Below are positions 47,156 to 57,092 of a DNA stretch of 64,000 nt, in pieces. A program made the translations under genes and the position numbers. A model generated the notes under the pieces. That model was not told where the DNA came from and made no database searches. It saw only the letters and a program-made list of their open reading frames with translations. This stretch comes from Solirubrobacter deserti (GTDB taxonomy: Bacteria; Actinomycetota; Thermoleophilia; Solirubrobacterales; Solirubrobacteraceae). The stretch spans positions 62,001 through 126,000 of the forward strand of contig NZ_QPKJ02000005.1 of the NCBI RefSeq assembly GCF_003344625.1, given 5' to 3'. Positions within the stretch are counted from its first letter, which is position 1, and each line of letters begins with the position of its first letter.

Positions 47156-47178
47156 TCGTTTGCCATGACGGCAAACGA
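47156..47178. promoter_or_regulatory. Operator palindrome over the XRE-cupin start codon
   Basis: Nine-base arms TCGTTTGCC (47156-47164) and GGCAAACGA (47170-47178) are perfectly complementary with a 5-bp centre that contains the ATG. It lies between divergent genes and probably is the autoregulatory site of the XRE protein and also the control point for the reductase. Confidence 0.6.
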
Positions 47179-47734
47179 AGCGGTGGACGCGCGGGTCCGG
47201 CGGCGGCTGCGCGAGCTGCGCGGTGAGCAGGGGCTGACGTTGCAACAGGTGGCCGAGCGGGCGAACATCGACGTGTCGACCTTGAGTCGTCTGGAGTCCG
47301 GCAAGCGTCGGCTGGCGCTGGACCATCTGCCCGGGCTGGCCGCGGCGCTGGGCGTCAAGGCCGACGACCTGCTGGGCAGCGCGCCGCCGCCCGACCCGCG
47401 CGTGCGGGCCAAGCCGCTGAAGATGGGCGCGATGACGGCGTGGCCGCTCACGAGCCGCGGCGGCGCCGGCGGGCTGCAGGCGTTCAAGCTGCTGGTGCCG
47501 TTCGACGGTGCCGAGCCGCCCGACGAGCTGCCCGTGCACGAGGGGCACGACTGGATCTACGTGCTGTCCGGGCGGCTCCGGCTCGTGCTCGGCGAGAAGG
47601 ACTTCGTGATCGAGCCGGGCGAGGCGGTCGAGTTCTCCACCTGGACGCCGCACTGGTTCGGCGCCGTGGACGGGCCCGTCGAGCTGATCGGCATCTTCGG
47701 GCCCCAGGGGCAGCGCCTCCACGTCCACGGCTGA
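47165..47734 (+). CDS. XRE-family regulator with C-terminal cupin
   Basis: A 189-residue regulator: HTH_3 domain (about 12-66; EQGLTLQQVAERANIDVSTLSRLESGKR) followed by a cupin (about 105-185; LPVHEGHDWIYVLSGRLRLVLGE). Such MmsR/SutR-like proteins sense a small ligand or metal via the cupin. Its own start lies inside a perfect palindrome, so autoregulation is likely. The divergent flavoprotein gene is a probable target. Confidence 0.88.
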   Translation: MTANEAVDARVRRRLRELRGEQGLTLQQVAERANIDVSTLSRLESGKRRLALDHLPGLAAALGVKADDLLGSAPPPDPRVRAKPLKMGAMTAWPLTSRGGAGGLQAFKLLVPFDGAEPPDELPVHEGHDWIYVLSGRLRLVLGEKDFVIEPGEAVEFSTWTPHWFGAVDGPVELIGIFGPQGQRLHVHG

Positions 47735-47885
47735 GGCTCAGCCAGGCGAGCGCCGCCCGGATGCGGTGGGCGTCGGCGATCCAGTCGCTGCGGCTCGGGG
47801 TCAGCCGTCGCGTGAGCGTGACGAACGTCCGACACGGTGCACCTCTGCTCTGCGGCTCGAACCTAAGCGCTCAAGGATCGCTGTG

Positions 47886-48272
47886 TCAATCGGCCCAGAA
47901 ACCGGGTGCGCGTTCGGTGTCGCCACCCGCCGGCCGCCGGCCGCCGACGCACAGCAGGTCGAGACCCTCGGGGCCGGCGGCGAACGAGCGCCACACGTGC
48001 GGGCTCACGCGCAGCACGTCCCAGGTCGCCAGCTCGACGATCTCGTCGTCGAGCTTGGCGTGACCCGCGCCGCCGACGACCACGTAGACCTCCTCCTGCT
48101 CACGGTGCCGGTGACCGAACGGCATCCGGGCGGCGGGCTCATACGTGAACCGGCTCACGCCCAGCTCGCGCGTGCCGAGGGCGTCGCGCGCCATCTTCCA
48201 CTGCATCGGCGCGTCGCTCGGGCTCTTGTCCTTGAGGCGGTGGAAGCTCGTCTTGGTCCAGTCGGTGGCCAT
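47886..48272 (-). CDS. Cupin-domain protein
   Basis: A 128-residue single-cupin protein with motif FGHRHREQEEVYVVVGGAG (two His, Glu) and a second motif ending SPHVWRSFAAGPEG. Unrelated in detail to the cupin at 45531. The 151 bp between this gene and the XRE gene hold no recognisable feature. Function undetermined. Confidence 0.75.
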   Translation of the reverse strand: MATDWTKTSFHRLKDKSPSDAPMQWKMARDALGTRELGVSRFTYEPAARMPFGHRHREQEEVYVVVGGAGHAKLDDEIVELATWDVLRVSPHVWRSFAAGPEGLDLLCVGGRRPAGGDTERAPGFWAD

Positions 48273-48338
48273 GCGGCGCAAGGGTCGTTGCACGCGGGCC
48301 GCCGGCCAAGGGATCTTGCCGATCGGGCAAGGGCGGAG

Positions 48339-48425
48339 CGGAGGGGGTGGGATTCGAACCCACGGTCCGCTTACACGGACTCCGGTTTTCAAGACCGGTG
48401 CGATCGACCACTCTGCCACCCCTCC
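48339..48425 (-). tRNA. tRNA-Ser(TGA)
   Basis: An 87-nt cloverleaf on the minus strand: acceptor GGAGGGG/CCCCTCC, anticodon loop with TGA (CTTGAAA), a long variable arm typical of serine tRNAs, and the T-arm GGTTCGAATCC. The discriminator is G and no CCA is encoded. Confidence 0.95.
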
Positions 48426-48493
48426 GGAGGTTCGTAGGGTACGCCCCTGTTTCGAGGGGCATCGCCGCCGCGTGTGCTTGAGTGGGCGGCCGA

Positions 48494-49555
48494 ATGTCCC
48501 TCCGGCTCTTCGGCGGCTCCGGCCGACGACGTCATGTCGGCCGCCTGCGGTCGGGTGGCGACGTTGCGGTCGACCTTGGCACGGCCAACACGGTCGTGTA
48601 CGTCCGCGGGCGCGGGATCGTCCTGTCAGAGCCGTCCGTGGTCGCGATCGACCAGCGCACGGGTGAGGTGCACGCGGTCGGCGCGGACGCCCAGCGGATG
48701 ATCGGCCGCACGCCCGCGACGATCTCCGCCGACCGGCCGCTGCGGCACGGCGTGATCGCCGACTTCGAGGTCACCGAGGCGATGCTCCGCCAGTTCGTGG
48801 GCAAGGTCTTGCAGTCGCGCTTCGCCCGGCCGCGGATGGTCATCTGCGCTCCCTCCGGCATCACCGAGGTCGAGCGGCGGGCGGTCGAGGAGGCGACTTT
48901 GAGCGCCGGCGCGCGCGAGGTGCACCTGATCGAGGAGTCGCTGGCCGCCGCGATCGGCGCCGGCGTGGACATCGCCGAGCCCAAGGGCCGGATGGTGGTC
49001 GACATCGGCGGTGGTACCTCCGAGGTGGCGATCATCTCGCTCGGCGGGCTCGTGGTCGCCAAGTCGCTGCGGGTCGGCGGGTACGACCTCGACGACGCGA
49101 TCACCAACCACATCCGGCTCGAGCACCGGATGGCGATCGGGTCGCAGAGCGCCGAGGCGATCAAGCTCGCCGCCGGGTCCGCGATCCCGCTGCGCGAGGA
49201 GATCAAGACGTCGATCCGGGGGCGCGACCTGGCGTCCGGATTGCCGCGCGAGATCGTCTTGACGTCGGAGGAGGTCCGCCAGGCGATCGCTTCGCCGCTG
49301 GCCGAGATCATGGCGGCGATCCACGCGACGTTGGAGGAGACGCCGCCCGAGCTCGCCGCCGACATCACCACCGAGGGCGTGCTGCTGGCGGGCGGCGGGT
49401 CGCTGCTGCGCGGCTTCGAGGACCGCGTCGCGCGCGAGACGGGCATGCCCGTGCGGGTCGCCGACGACCCGCTGGCGTGCGTCGCCACGGGCGCCGGCAT
49501 GTCGCTCGAGGAGCTGGACACGCTCCCCCGCGGGCGACGCAACCGCGCGAGTTGA
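48494..49555 (+). CDS. mreB: MreB-like actin homologue
   Basis: A 353-residue actin-fold protein that shapes the cell wall in rod bacteria. ATP-binding segments: AVDLGTANTVVYV (phosphate 1), VVDIGGGTSEVAIISLGG (phosphate 2) and GVLLAGGGSLLRGF (adenosine). The GTG at 48482 is an alternative start. mreC, mreD and a PBP are not adjacent; it sits alone between two tRNA-Ser genes. Confidence 0.92.
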   Translation: MSLRLFGGSGRRRHVGRLRSGGDVAVDLGTANTVVYVRGRGIVLSEPSVVAIDQRTGEVHAVGADAQRMIGRTPATISADRPLRHGVIADFEVTEAMLRQFVGKVLQSRFARPRMVICAPSGITEVERRAVEEATLSAGAREVHLIEESLAAAIGAGVDIAEPKGRMVVDIGGGTSEVAIISLGGLVVAKSLRVGGYDLDDAITNHIRLEHRMAIGSQSAEAIKLAAGSAIPLREEIKTSIRGRDLASGLPREIVLTSEEVRQAIASPLAEIMAAIHATLEETPPELAADITTEGVLLAGGGSLLRGFEDRVARETGMPVRVADDPLACVATGAGMSLEELDTLPRGRRNRAS

Positions 49556-49584
49556 CGCGCGGCTCTCTACACTCCCGCGGACCG

Positions 49585-49675
49585 GGACAGGTGGCCGAGA
49601 GGCTGAAGGCGCTCGCCTGCTAAGCGAGTATGGGGTAATAAAGCTCCATCGCGGGTTCGAATCCCGCCCTGTCCG
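49585..49675 (+). tRNA. tRNA-Ser(GCT)
   Basis: A 91-nt cloverleaf: acceptor GGACAGG/CCTGTCC, anticodon GCT (CTGCTAA), long variable arm and T-arm GGTTCGAATCC, with discriminator G. It lies 30 bp after mreB and is followed by a terminator. Confidence 0.95.
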
Positions 49676-49684
49676 CTGTTTCAG

Positions 49685-49708
49685 ACGCCCCGCTCGGTTG
49701 CGGGGCGT
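49685..49708 (+). terminator. Terminator after tRNA-Ser(GCT)
   Basis: A 9-bp perfect stem ACGCCCCGC/GCGGGGCGT with loop TCGGTT, followed by TTGCGTTCT. It can also serve the convergent TetR gene ending at 49716. Confidence 0.75.
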
Positions 49709-49715
49709 TTGCGTT

Positions 49716-50309
49716 CTAGGCGCGCTTCCACGCGGGATACAGCTGGTCCACGACCTGCTCCGGCCACTCCGGCCCTGGGCGTCCGTGCTCGTAGAAGCGG
49801 GTGAAGAACGAGCCGAACACCGCGTCCGCGGCGAGTTCGACGTCGAGGTCGGGTCTGAGTTCGCCGGTCTCGACGCCTTTGCGGATCGCGCGCCGGAACC
49901 GCTCCACCGCGGGCCGGATCATGTTCCGCCGCGCCACCTCGAGGATCTCCGGGTGTGTCTGCGCCTCCACCAGCACCGTCGCGGTAACGGTCGGGTCGAC
50001 GCGCTGACGGACCGCCTCCAGCGTGGCGATCAGGTCCGTCCGCGCCGAGCCGGTGTCGGGGTCGGCCGCGTCGGCGTTCAGGCGCGCGATCGCGGCCAGC
50101 GCCAGCTGCGCGGGCGAGGGATAGCGCCGATAGACCGTCGTCTTCGCCACCCCCGCCGCGGTCGCGACGCCCGGCACCGTCATCCGCTGCAGGCCGCCCT
50201 CGAGAAAGATCGCCACCGCCGCCCGGACGATCGCCTCGTCGATGGCGGGGTCGAGCGGGCGCCCCCGTCTTGGTTCGGCTGGCACCCCTTGCACCCTAAT
50301 GCCGATCAC
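49716..50309 (-). CDS. TetR-family transcriptional regulator
   Basis: A 197-residue repressor. The N-terminal HTH (about 20-65) is MTVPGVATAAGVAKTTVYRRYPS, and the C-terminal ligand domain is helical with AADAVFGSFFTRFYEHGRPG. The start is uncertain: GTG at 50309 is the longest, but GTG codons at residues 6 and 9 are also possible. It is divergent from the cupin gene with a palindrome in between, its probable target. Confidence 0.85.
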   Translation of the reverse strand: MIGIRVQGVPAEPRRGRPLDPAIDEAIVRAAVAIFLEGGLQRMTVPGVATAAGVAKTTVYRRYPSPAQLALAAIARLNADAADPDTGSARTDLIATLEAVRQRVDPTVTATVLVEAQTHPEILEVARRNMIRPAVERFRRAIRKGVETGELRPDLDVELAADAVFGSFFTRFYEHGRPGPEWPEQVVDQLYPAWKRA

Positions 50310-50341
50310 CGCTACCGTCCGTATCGAAACTACCGGTAGCG
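50310..50341. promoter_or_regulatory. TetR operator candidate
   Basis: Eight-base inverted arms CGCTACCG (50310-50317) and CGGTAGCG (50334-50341) flank 16 bp. The right part also contains a perfect 10-bp palindrome CTACCGGTAG (50330-50339). It lies between the divergent TetR and cupin genes. Confidence 0.5.
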
Positions 50342-50356
50342 AAAAGGACGGCGCTC

Positions 50357-52140
<1,784 letters not shown>

Positions 52141-52144
<4 letters not shown>

Positions 52145-52341
52145 GGCCGGTTCTCCTCGATCAGCGCCGCCTCGACCTCGCTCCAGCGAAAGCGGACGGG
52201 GCGCCGCGGACCCTTGCGCAGCCGCCGGCCCGGCAACACGCCCTCGTCGTAGTAGCGGAGCACCGTGGTCGGAGCGATGCGGAGTCGCTCGGCGACCTCG
52301 CGGGCGGTCAGGAACGGCTCGAACTCGGCCGGGTCAGGCAT
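52141..52341 (-). CDS. xis: Excisionase / MerR-like HTH protein
   Basis: A 66-residue winged-helix protein: LTAREVAERLRIAPTTVLRYYDEGVLPG and then KGPRRPVRFRWSEVEAAL. This is the usual AICE excisionase, directing Int toward excision. It overlaps int (GTGA) and the end of the rep gene. Start ATG 52341. Confidence 0.88.
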
Positions 52342-53768
52342 GTCGGCTCCCTTCGGGGTGGTGGTTGGTCGCACAGCTCTTCGCGGGCGATCCGGCGCAT
52401 TTCGCGCTCTCTGGCGCGGCCTTGCTCGGCAAGAAGGGCCTCGACGTCGGTTCGGTGGCCCTGGCCGACGAACTCGAAGCGCCCACGCCGCTGCTCGGGC
52501 GCCGCCGTGGCGATCGCACGTTGTGATTCGTCGCGCGAGCGCGCAAGGATCTGCTCCAGGACGTGCGCCTCGCGATCGGCGCGGAGCTGCTTGAACGTCG
52601 TGGAGTAGCGGCGCGACTTGGTCAGGCAGTGGCCGCGGTAGCCGAAGGCGTGTGCGTTGCGCGCGAGCTTGCGGTTGTCGAGCTGCGCGTCGAGCGCGAA
52701 CGCGTGGCGCAGATAGTGCTTGACGTGCTCGCGCACCGGGAGCTGGTTGACCTCGTGTTCGGTTACGCGGTGGAGCACGCCGCCGGCCTGCTCGGTCGCC
52801 TTGGTCGCGTACTTGGCGAGGTAGCCCGCGCAGTGGCCGGGTTCGAGCGCGCGGCCGGTGCCGATGTGCTGGACATCGAGCTGCGCGCCCCACGTCGCGT
52901 AGCCGCCGCCGATCTCCTGCGGCACAGGGACGGTCACCGTGGCCGCGGCGTTGCGCAGCGCGTCCTCGAGCAGCTCGACGGTGAACCGCAAACCGGGCGG
53001 GCGCACGTCGCCGGCCCGGTACTTGGGCATCGCGCGATCGAGCCGGATCACCAGGTGCAGGTGCACGAGCCCGCGCTGCTGGTACTCGGCGACCTTGACG
53101 TAGGCGACGCGCACGCGGGCGCGAAGTTGCTTCTGCGTGAGGCCGACGAGCCGCGCCAGGGCGCGCGGCAGGTAGATCGTCGTGCGCCGCCACAGCTCGC
53201 CCAGGAGGTTGTTCCAGACCAGCGCGCTGTCGTAGTCGAAGCACTCGCGGCACAGCGGCTCGCCCAGGCACGGGTCGCCCTCGCGATGGAGGCGCGTGCA
53301 GCTGAGCGAGTTCCCGTGCGGGCAGACCGGCGCGTCACGCCGAGGACGACAGCGGCGCGGCTGCCCGTCAGGACCGGTCGCGCGCGAGTGCACCGCCCCG
53401 AACGTCGGCGCCGTCAGCGTCGCGAAGATCATCGGGTGCTCGGTCACCGTGTCCGGCACGCCTTTGCCGCCCCGCAGCCCTGCCGCGATCAGGTGGTAGG
53501 CGTCCTGGCGGTAGCGCTCCGCGCACGCAGGGCAGATCGCCTCGCGCCGGTTGCCGCAGGCCTTGCGGAGCACGCCGTCCGGCTGCGTGAGCGTCGACCA
53601 GGTAGAGCGCCAGCGCCCGTCCGCGCCGCACGTCTCGACGTGCCCCTTGAGCCGGACCGGCCGAGCGCAGTACCCGGACGAGCGCAGCTGCTTCTGCAGC
53701 GTCTCAAAGTCCGGGCGAGCCGCGCGCTCGGCCAGCTCGACATGCACCGGAGACGGCGCGACGGTCAC
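52308..53768 (-). CDS. RepSA-like replication initiator
   Basis: A 486-residue AICE replication initiator of the RepSA family. Cys-rich N-terminal part (CGNRREAICPACAERYR, then CPHGNSLSCTRLH and CLGEPLCRECFDYD) probably binds zinc. The HUH nuclease motif is H236-L-H238 in RGLVHLHLVIRLD. It would nick the element's origin for rolling-circle replication after excision. GTG start overlaps the upstream gene (GTGA). Confidence 0.88.
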   Translation of the reverse strand: MTVAPSPVHVELAERAARPDFETLQKQLRSSGYCARPVRLKGHVETCGADGRWRSTWSTLTQPDGVLRKACGNRREAICPACAERYRQDAYHLIAAGLRGGKGVPDTVTEHPMIFATLTAPTFGAVHSRATGPDGQPRRCRPRRDAPVCPHGNSLSCTRLHREGDPCLGEPLCRECFDYDSALVWNNLLGELWRRTTIYLPRALARLVGLTQKQLRARVRVAYVKVAEYQQRGLVHLHLVIRLDRAMPKYRAGDVRPPGLRFTVELLEDALRNAAATVTVPVPQEIGGGYATWGAQLDVQHIGTGRALEPGHCAGYLAKYATKATEQAGGVLHRVTEHEVNQLPVREHVKHYLRHAFALDAQLDNRKLARNAHAFGYRGHCLTKSRRYSTTFKQLRADREAHVLEQILARSRDESQRAIATAAPEQRRGRFEFVGQGHRTDVEALLAEQGRAREREMRRIAREELCDQPPPRREPTCLTRPSSSRS

Positions 53769-54430
53769 GCGGCCTGCCCGCCCGTCGTGGTCGAGTGCGC
53801 CTGATGCCGGCCCGTGCCGCGACGACGCAGACTTCGCCGAGCCTCACGCGCCGCGGGGAGTCGGTTCACCCAGCCGTAGACCGCGCCCTCGTTTACCCCG
53901 ACTGCCGCCGCGGCGGTCGCGACGGTCCCGCCCTTGCGGATCACGCGCAGCGCCCGAGCGATCACGACCGGTGGGTGCACCTGCGAGACGTCCGGTTGGC
54001 AGGCCAGCTCGACGGCCTCGGGCAGCTGGCGCACGAACATGCGCAGCTGCTCGCGCACCAGGACGGCCACCGCGGGGTCTGTTCCCTCGACGGCGGGCAT
54101 CTCGTCGTTGCCTCCGTCGAGCCAGACGGCGTCGTTGAGCACACGCGCGCCGGCCTGCCGGGTCCGCTCCCGCGCATTGAGCACGCGCCAGCGGACCGTT
54201 CTCGCGGCGATCGCCGCGAACGAGCACGCCGTCTCCACGCGGCAGGCCTCCAGTAACCCGACAAGCGCTTCCTGACGGAGATCGTCGGCGTCCAGGCCGA
54301 GCGGGGGAGACCAGCACACCGACCGCAGCAACGGCTCGTAGCGAGTCACCAGAACGCGGAACGCCAGCTCGTCGCCGGTCCGCGTCCGCTCCGCGAGCAC
54401 CTCGTCGGTCACCTTCCGGCGCGCGCTCAT
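53765..54430 (-). CDS. Sigma-70 region-2-like protein of the element
   Basis: A 221-residue protein. Residues about 20-90 read like sigma region 2: AFRVLVTRYEPLLRSVCW, then LDADDLRQEALVGLLEACRVE and TVRWRVLNARERTRQ. The C-terminal part has an HTH-like segment (TVATAAAAVGVNEGAVYGWVNRL). It may be an ECF-like sigma factor or a DNA-binding regulator on the element. ATG 54430 overlaps the FtsK-like gene stop (ATGA); a longer in-frame start at 54457 was rejected. Confidence 0.7.
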   Translation of the reverse strand: MSARRKVTDEVLAERTRTGDELAFRVLVTRYEPLLRSVCWSPPLGLDADDLRQEALVGLLEACRVETACSFAAIAARTVRWRVLNARERTRQAGARVLNDAVWLDGGNDEMPAVEGTDPAVAVLVREQLRMFVRQLPEAVELACQPDVSQVHPPVVIARALRVIRKGGTVATAAAAVGVNEGAVYGWVNRLPAAREARRSLRRRGTGRHQAHSTTTGGQAA

Positions 54431-55779
54431 GACCGCGTCTCCCCGTTCGAGAGCCATACGTCAGCCCGCAGCGCCGCTGCGCGTGCCGCCAGCTCGTCCG
54501 CGTCGGCGTCGTCCAGGTGGAACCCGCGCATCCGGACCGGCAGGCCGTCCTCGGCGAGCAGCAGCCCCACGCCACGCTGAACGGGCGCGATCGTCGCCGC
54601 GTCGTGCCCGAGCGACGCCCAGCCCTGCCCCAGGATCGTGTCCGACGCCTGTGGCGTGTTGCAGCGCAGCGCGAGCCGGAACCCGAAAAGATCGCGGAGC
54701 GCGCTCGGGACTACGTCCGCCGCGGGCTTCTGCGTGGCGGCGCAGACGATCACGCCGGCCGCGCGGCCCCTGGCGACGAGATCGCGCAGCAGCTCCGCGA
54801 ACTCCTTCTGCTTCCTGCGGTCCTCGTGCCCGAGGTAGAACGCCAGCTCGTCGCACGCCACCAGGTTCAGCGGCAGCCCGTCCTCCCGCGCGACCTTCCG
54901 CTGACCGCGCAGGAGCAGCTCGCGGTACCGCTGCTCCATCTCGCCACGCAGCTCACGCAACAGCTCGATCGCCTCATCGATGTCCGGGCCCGCGAGCCGC
55001 TGCGCACACGGAGCCCACACCGACAGCTCCACGAGCTTGCCGTCGAGCAGCCACACGCGCGTGCTCGGATCGAGCGCCGCGGTCGCCACGAGCAGCGAGA
55101 GCGCCGCACTCTTGCCCGCCCCTGGCTCACCGCCAAGCAGCACGTTGCGCTCGGGCAGCGCCACCGAGACCGTCGCACCCAGCTCGTTGACGCCCATCGG
55201 GATCGGCTCCCACAGCGACAGTTCGGCCGCGTCGCGCTGAGGCCAGCGGACCGACGCCACACCCGCGAGCGGGTCACGCCGAACGAGCGTCACCGTGCCC
55301 GTGGCCGCGTTCTCCCGATCGCGAGTCACGCGGACCTCGCGCACCTGCAGGCACACGGCCAGCTCCTCCGCTCGGTGCTCGACATGCCCCAGCGACGAGC
55401 CACGCGACGCGCGCACCCGCACCAGCTCTCCGGCCGGGATCGACGTCACTCGCCCCGCGCGTACACGGGGGAGACCGCAGTCCGTCCAGGCCGCCCACCA
55501 CTTGCGCCGGACCCGAGCCGCCCGCAGCGCCGTCCGCAGCCAGCCGCGTGCCCTCGGAACTGCGAGCACGACAGCCACCAGGCCGAGAACGAGGCCCCAC
55601 GCGGCCGCGGCACCCACGAGCCCGGCAAGCACGCGCTGCACGACGACGATCGCGCCGACGAGCGTCAGTTCCAGCCGTGATCGCCACAGCGCTCCGACCA
55701 GACCGCCCAGTAGCCGCAGCCACACGTCGCCTTCCGTAGCCCGTCGCGGCGTTCGCACACGGGACAGCTCGCCGGTCAT
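54427..55779 (-). CDS. FtsK/SpoIIIE-type transfer translocase (TraB-like)
   Basis: A 450-residue protein with two N-terminal membrane helices (about 38-75) and a FtsK ATPase domain: Walker A GGEPGAGKS (216-224) and Walker B NLVACDE (D310/E311). AICEs transfer double-stranded DNA with a single FtsK-like hexamer, so this is the conjugation motor. It is shorter than chromosomal FtsK and lacks the gamma domain. Overlaps both neighbours by one and four bases. Confidence 0.9.
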   Translation of the reverse strand: MTGELSRVRTPRRATEGDVWLRLLGGLVGALWRSRLELTLVGAIVVVQRVLAGLVGAAAAWGLVLGLVAVVLAVPRARGWLRTALRAARVRRKWWAAWTDCGLPRVRAGRVTSIPAGELVRVRASRGSSLGHVEHRAEELAVCLQVREVRVTRDRENAATGTVTLVRRDPLAGVASVRWPQRDAAELSLWEPIPMGVNELGATVSVALPERNVLLGGEPGAGKSAALSLLVATAALDPSTRVWLLDGKLVELSVWAPCAQRLAGPDIDEAIELLRELRGEMEQRYRELLLRGQRKVAREDGLPLNLVACDELAFYLGHEDRRKQKEFAELLRDLVARGRAAGVIVCAATQKPAADVVPSALRDLFGFRLALRCNTPQASDTILGQGWASLGHDAATIAPVQRGVGLLLAEDGLPVRMRGFHLDDADADELAARAAALRADVWLSNGETRS

Positions 55780-56126
55780 CACGCCGCCGCCTTCTCCCCG
55801 CCGGCCCGAGCGTTCGTCGAACGGATCGCCGTGGCGCGAAACGCCATGCCCGAGCGCCCGTCCATCTCCCATGCCTGCGCGGTCATGCCCTCGATGCGCA
55901 CCATCACGCCCTGACCGACGCCGGGGTCACCGGGGAGGGTCACGCGGATGATCTCCGCCTCGTTGTCGCCGAACGCGACGACCTGGACACGCCAGAGCAA
56001 CTCCCCGTTCTCATCGGTGCGAGGCGCCCAGGCCTCACGCGGCTTGCCGTCCTCGAACTTCTTCAGCGGCTCCGCGGCGCTGACCACGAGGAACTGCAGA
56101 CGGCTCGTGTCGATCGGCAGACGCAT
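55779..56126 (-). CDS. SCO3933-family AICE protein
   Basis: A 115-residue protein starting MRLPIDTSRLQFLVVSAAEP, the pattern of the SCO3933-type proteins found next to FtsK-like genes in actinomycete elements. Beta-rich, perhaps an OB-like fold. First gene of the transfer operon; GGAGG is 10 bases upstream. It is described as regulatory in other genomes, without a clear mechanism. Confidence 0.75.
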   Translation of the reverse strand: MRLPIDTSRLQFLVVSAAEPLKKFEDGKPREAWAPRTDENGELLWRVQVVAFGDNEAEIIRVTLPGDPGVGQGVMVRIEGMTAQAWEMDGRSGMAFRATAIRSTNARAGGEKAAA

Positions 56127-56178
56127 CTGCTCGAACCTCCTTCACGTCGCCCATACGGGACGATCACTCGACTTGAAC

Positions 56179-56207
56179 AACATAGACAGCATGGCTAGCC
56201 ATGTCAA
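56179..56207 (-). promoter_or_regulatory. Promoter of the transfer operon
   Basis: On the minus strand TTGACA (56207-56202), a 17-bp spacer and TATGTT (56184-56179) form a near-consensus housekeeping promoter, rare in this GC-rich window. It faces the SCO3933-like gene and the rest of the int operon. Confidence 0.75.
56191..56202. promoter_or_regulatory. GntR operator palindrome ATGGCTAGCCAT
   Basis: A perfect 12-bp palindrome placed in the spacer and touching the -35 box of the transfer promoter. Binding by the divergent GntR protein would block RNA polymerase, as KorSA does in pSAM2. Confidence 0.6.
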
Positions 56208-56246
56208 CCAAGTCAGGTCGCCTAGTCCGCAAGTAGACTTCGCCGT

Positions 56247-57092
56247 GTGAGCGCTCTCGATCCCGACGATCCGCGTCCGCCTTACATCCAAGTGGCCGGC
56301 GCCCTTCGCGCTGCGATCCTCACCAAGACCCTGCAGCCGGGAGACCAGCTGCCGTCCGGCAGTCAGCTCGCGACCCGCTACGGCGTCGCGCGCATGACGG
56401 TCCAGCAGGCGATCCGCATCCTGCGCGACGAGGGCCTCGTCGTCTCACGCCAGGGCAGCGGGGTCTTCGTGCGCGAGCGCACCGCCCGCCCGGTTGGCCT
56501 GCGCCCCGTCGTTGAGCGAGCGTTCCAGCGCCCGAACGTCACGATCGACTTCTTCGGCTTTACCGCCGAGACCCTGCTTGGAGCCGTGCAGGAACCGCTC
56601 GACAAGATCCGGGCCGGTGCGGCCGCTCCCGAGTCGATCGCAATCCGCATCCTGGTCCCGGACAGCACCAAGCCCGCCGCATTGCCGTGCCGCGCCGACG
56701 ACCTCGCCGACGACCCCGCCTTCCGCGAACGCTCGCGCGCAATGACGCAGCGCCACAACGAGGCGATCACCGACGCCGTGCACGAGCTCGACGAACTCGG
56801 CCTCGTCGGCAACGGCACCGTCGAGGTTCGCGTGCACCAGCTCTCGCCCCTCTTCAAGGCCTTCATCCTCAACCGCGAAGAGCTGTTCCTCGGCTTCTAT
56901 CCCGTCGTCCGCCGCCAGGTTCAGCTCCACGCCGAGCCTCACGACATCTACGACCTCATGGGCAAGGACGCCACGCTCTTCCACCACGCAGCCAGTGACG
57001 ACGACACGTCGACCGGCTCGCAGTACGTCGAGCAGATCCAGGCGTGGTTCGAGACGATCTGGACCACCGTGGCGCAGTCGCTCATCCGATGA
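56247..57092 (+). CDS. GntR-family regulator of the element (KorSA-like role)
   Basis: A 281-residue regulator with an N-terminal winged helix (about 8-75; LQPGDQLPSGSQLATRYGVARMTVQQAIRILRDEGLV) and an unassigned C-terminal ligand domain. In AICEs such proteins repress transfer. A TAGACT hexamer sits 8 bases before the GTG, so its mRNA could be leaderless. The stop overlaps the HAD gene (ATGA). Confidence 0.85.
   Translation: MSALDPDDPRPPYIQVAGALRAAILTKTLQPGDQLPSGSQLATRYGVARMTVQQAIRILRDEGLVVSRQGSGVFVRERTARPVGLRPVVERAFQRPNVTIDFFGFTAETLLGAVQEPLDKIRAGAAAPESIAIRILVPDSTKPAALPCRADDLADDPAFRERSRAMTQRHNEAITDAVHELDELGLVGNGTVEVRVHQLSPLFKAFILNREELFLGFYPVVRRQVQLHAEPHDIYDLMGKDATLFHHAASDDDTSTGSQYVEQIQAWFETIWTTVAQSLIR

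Noticed and set aside
55779..55872. Longer start for the FtsK-like gene at 55872
   Set aside because: It would overlap the SCO3933-like gene extensively; the ATG at 55779 makes a TGATG junction.
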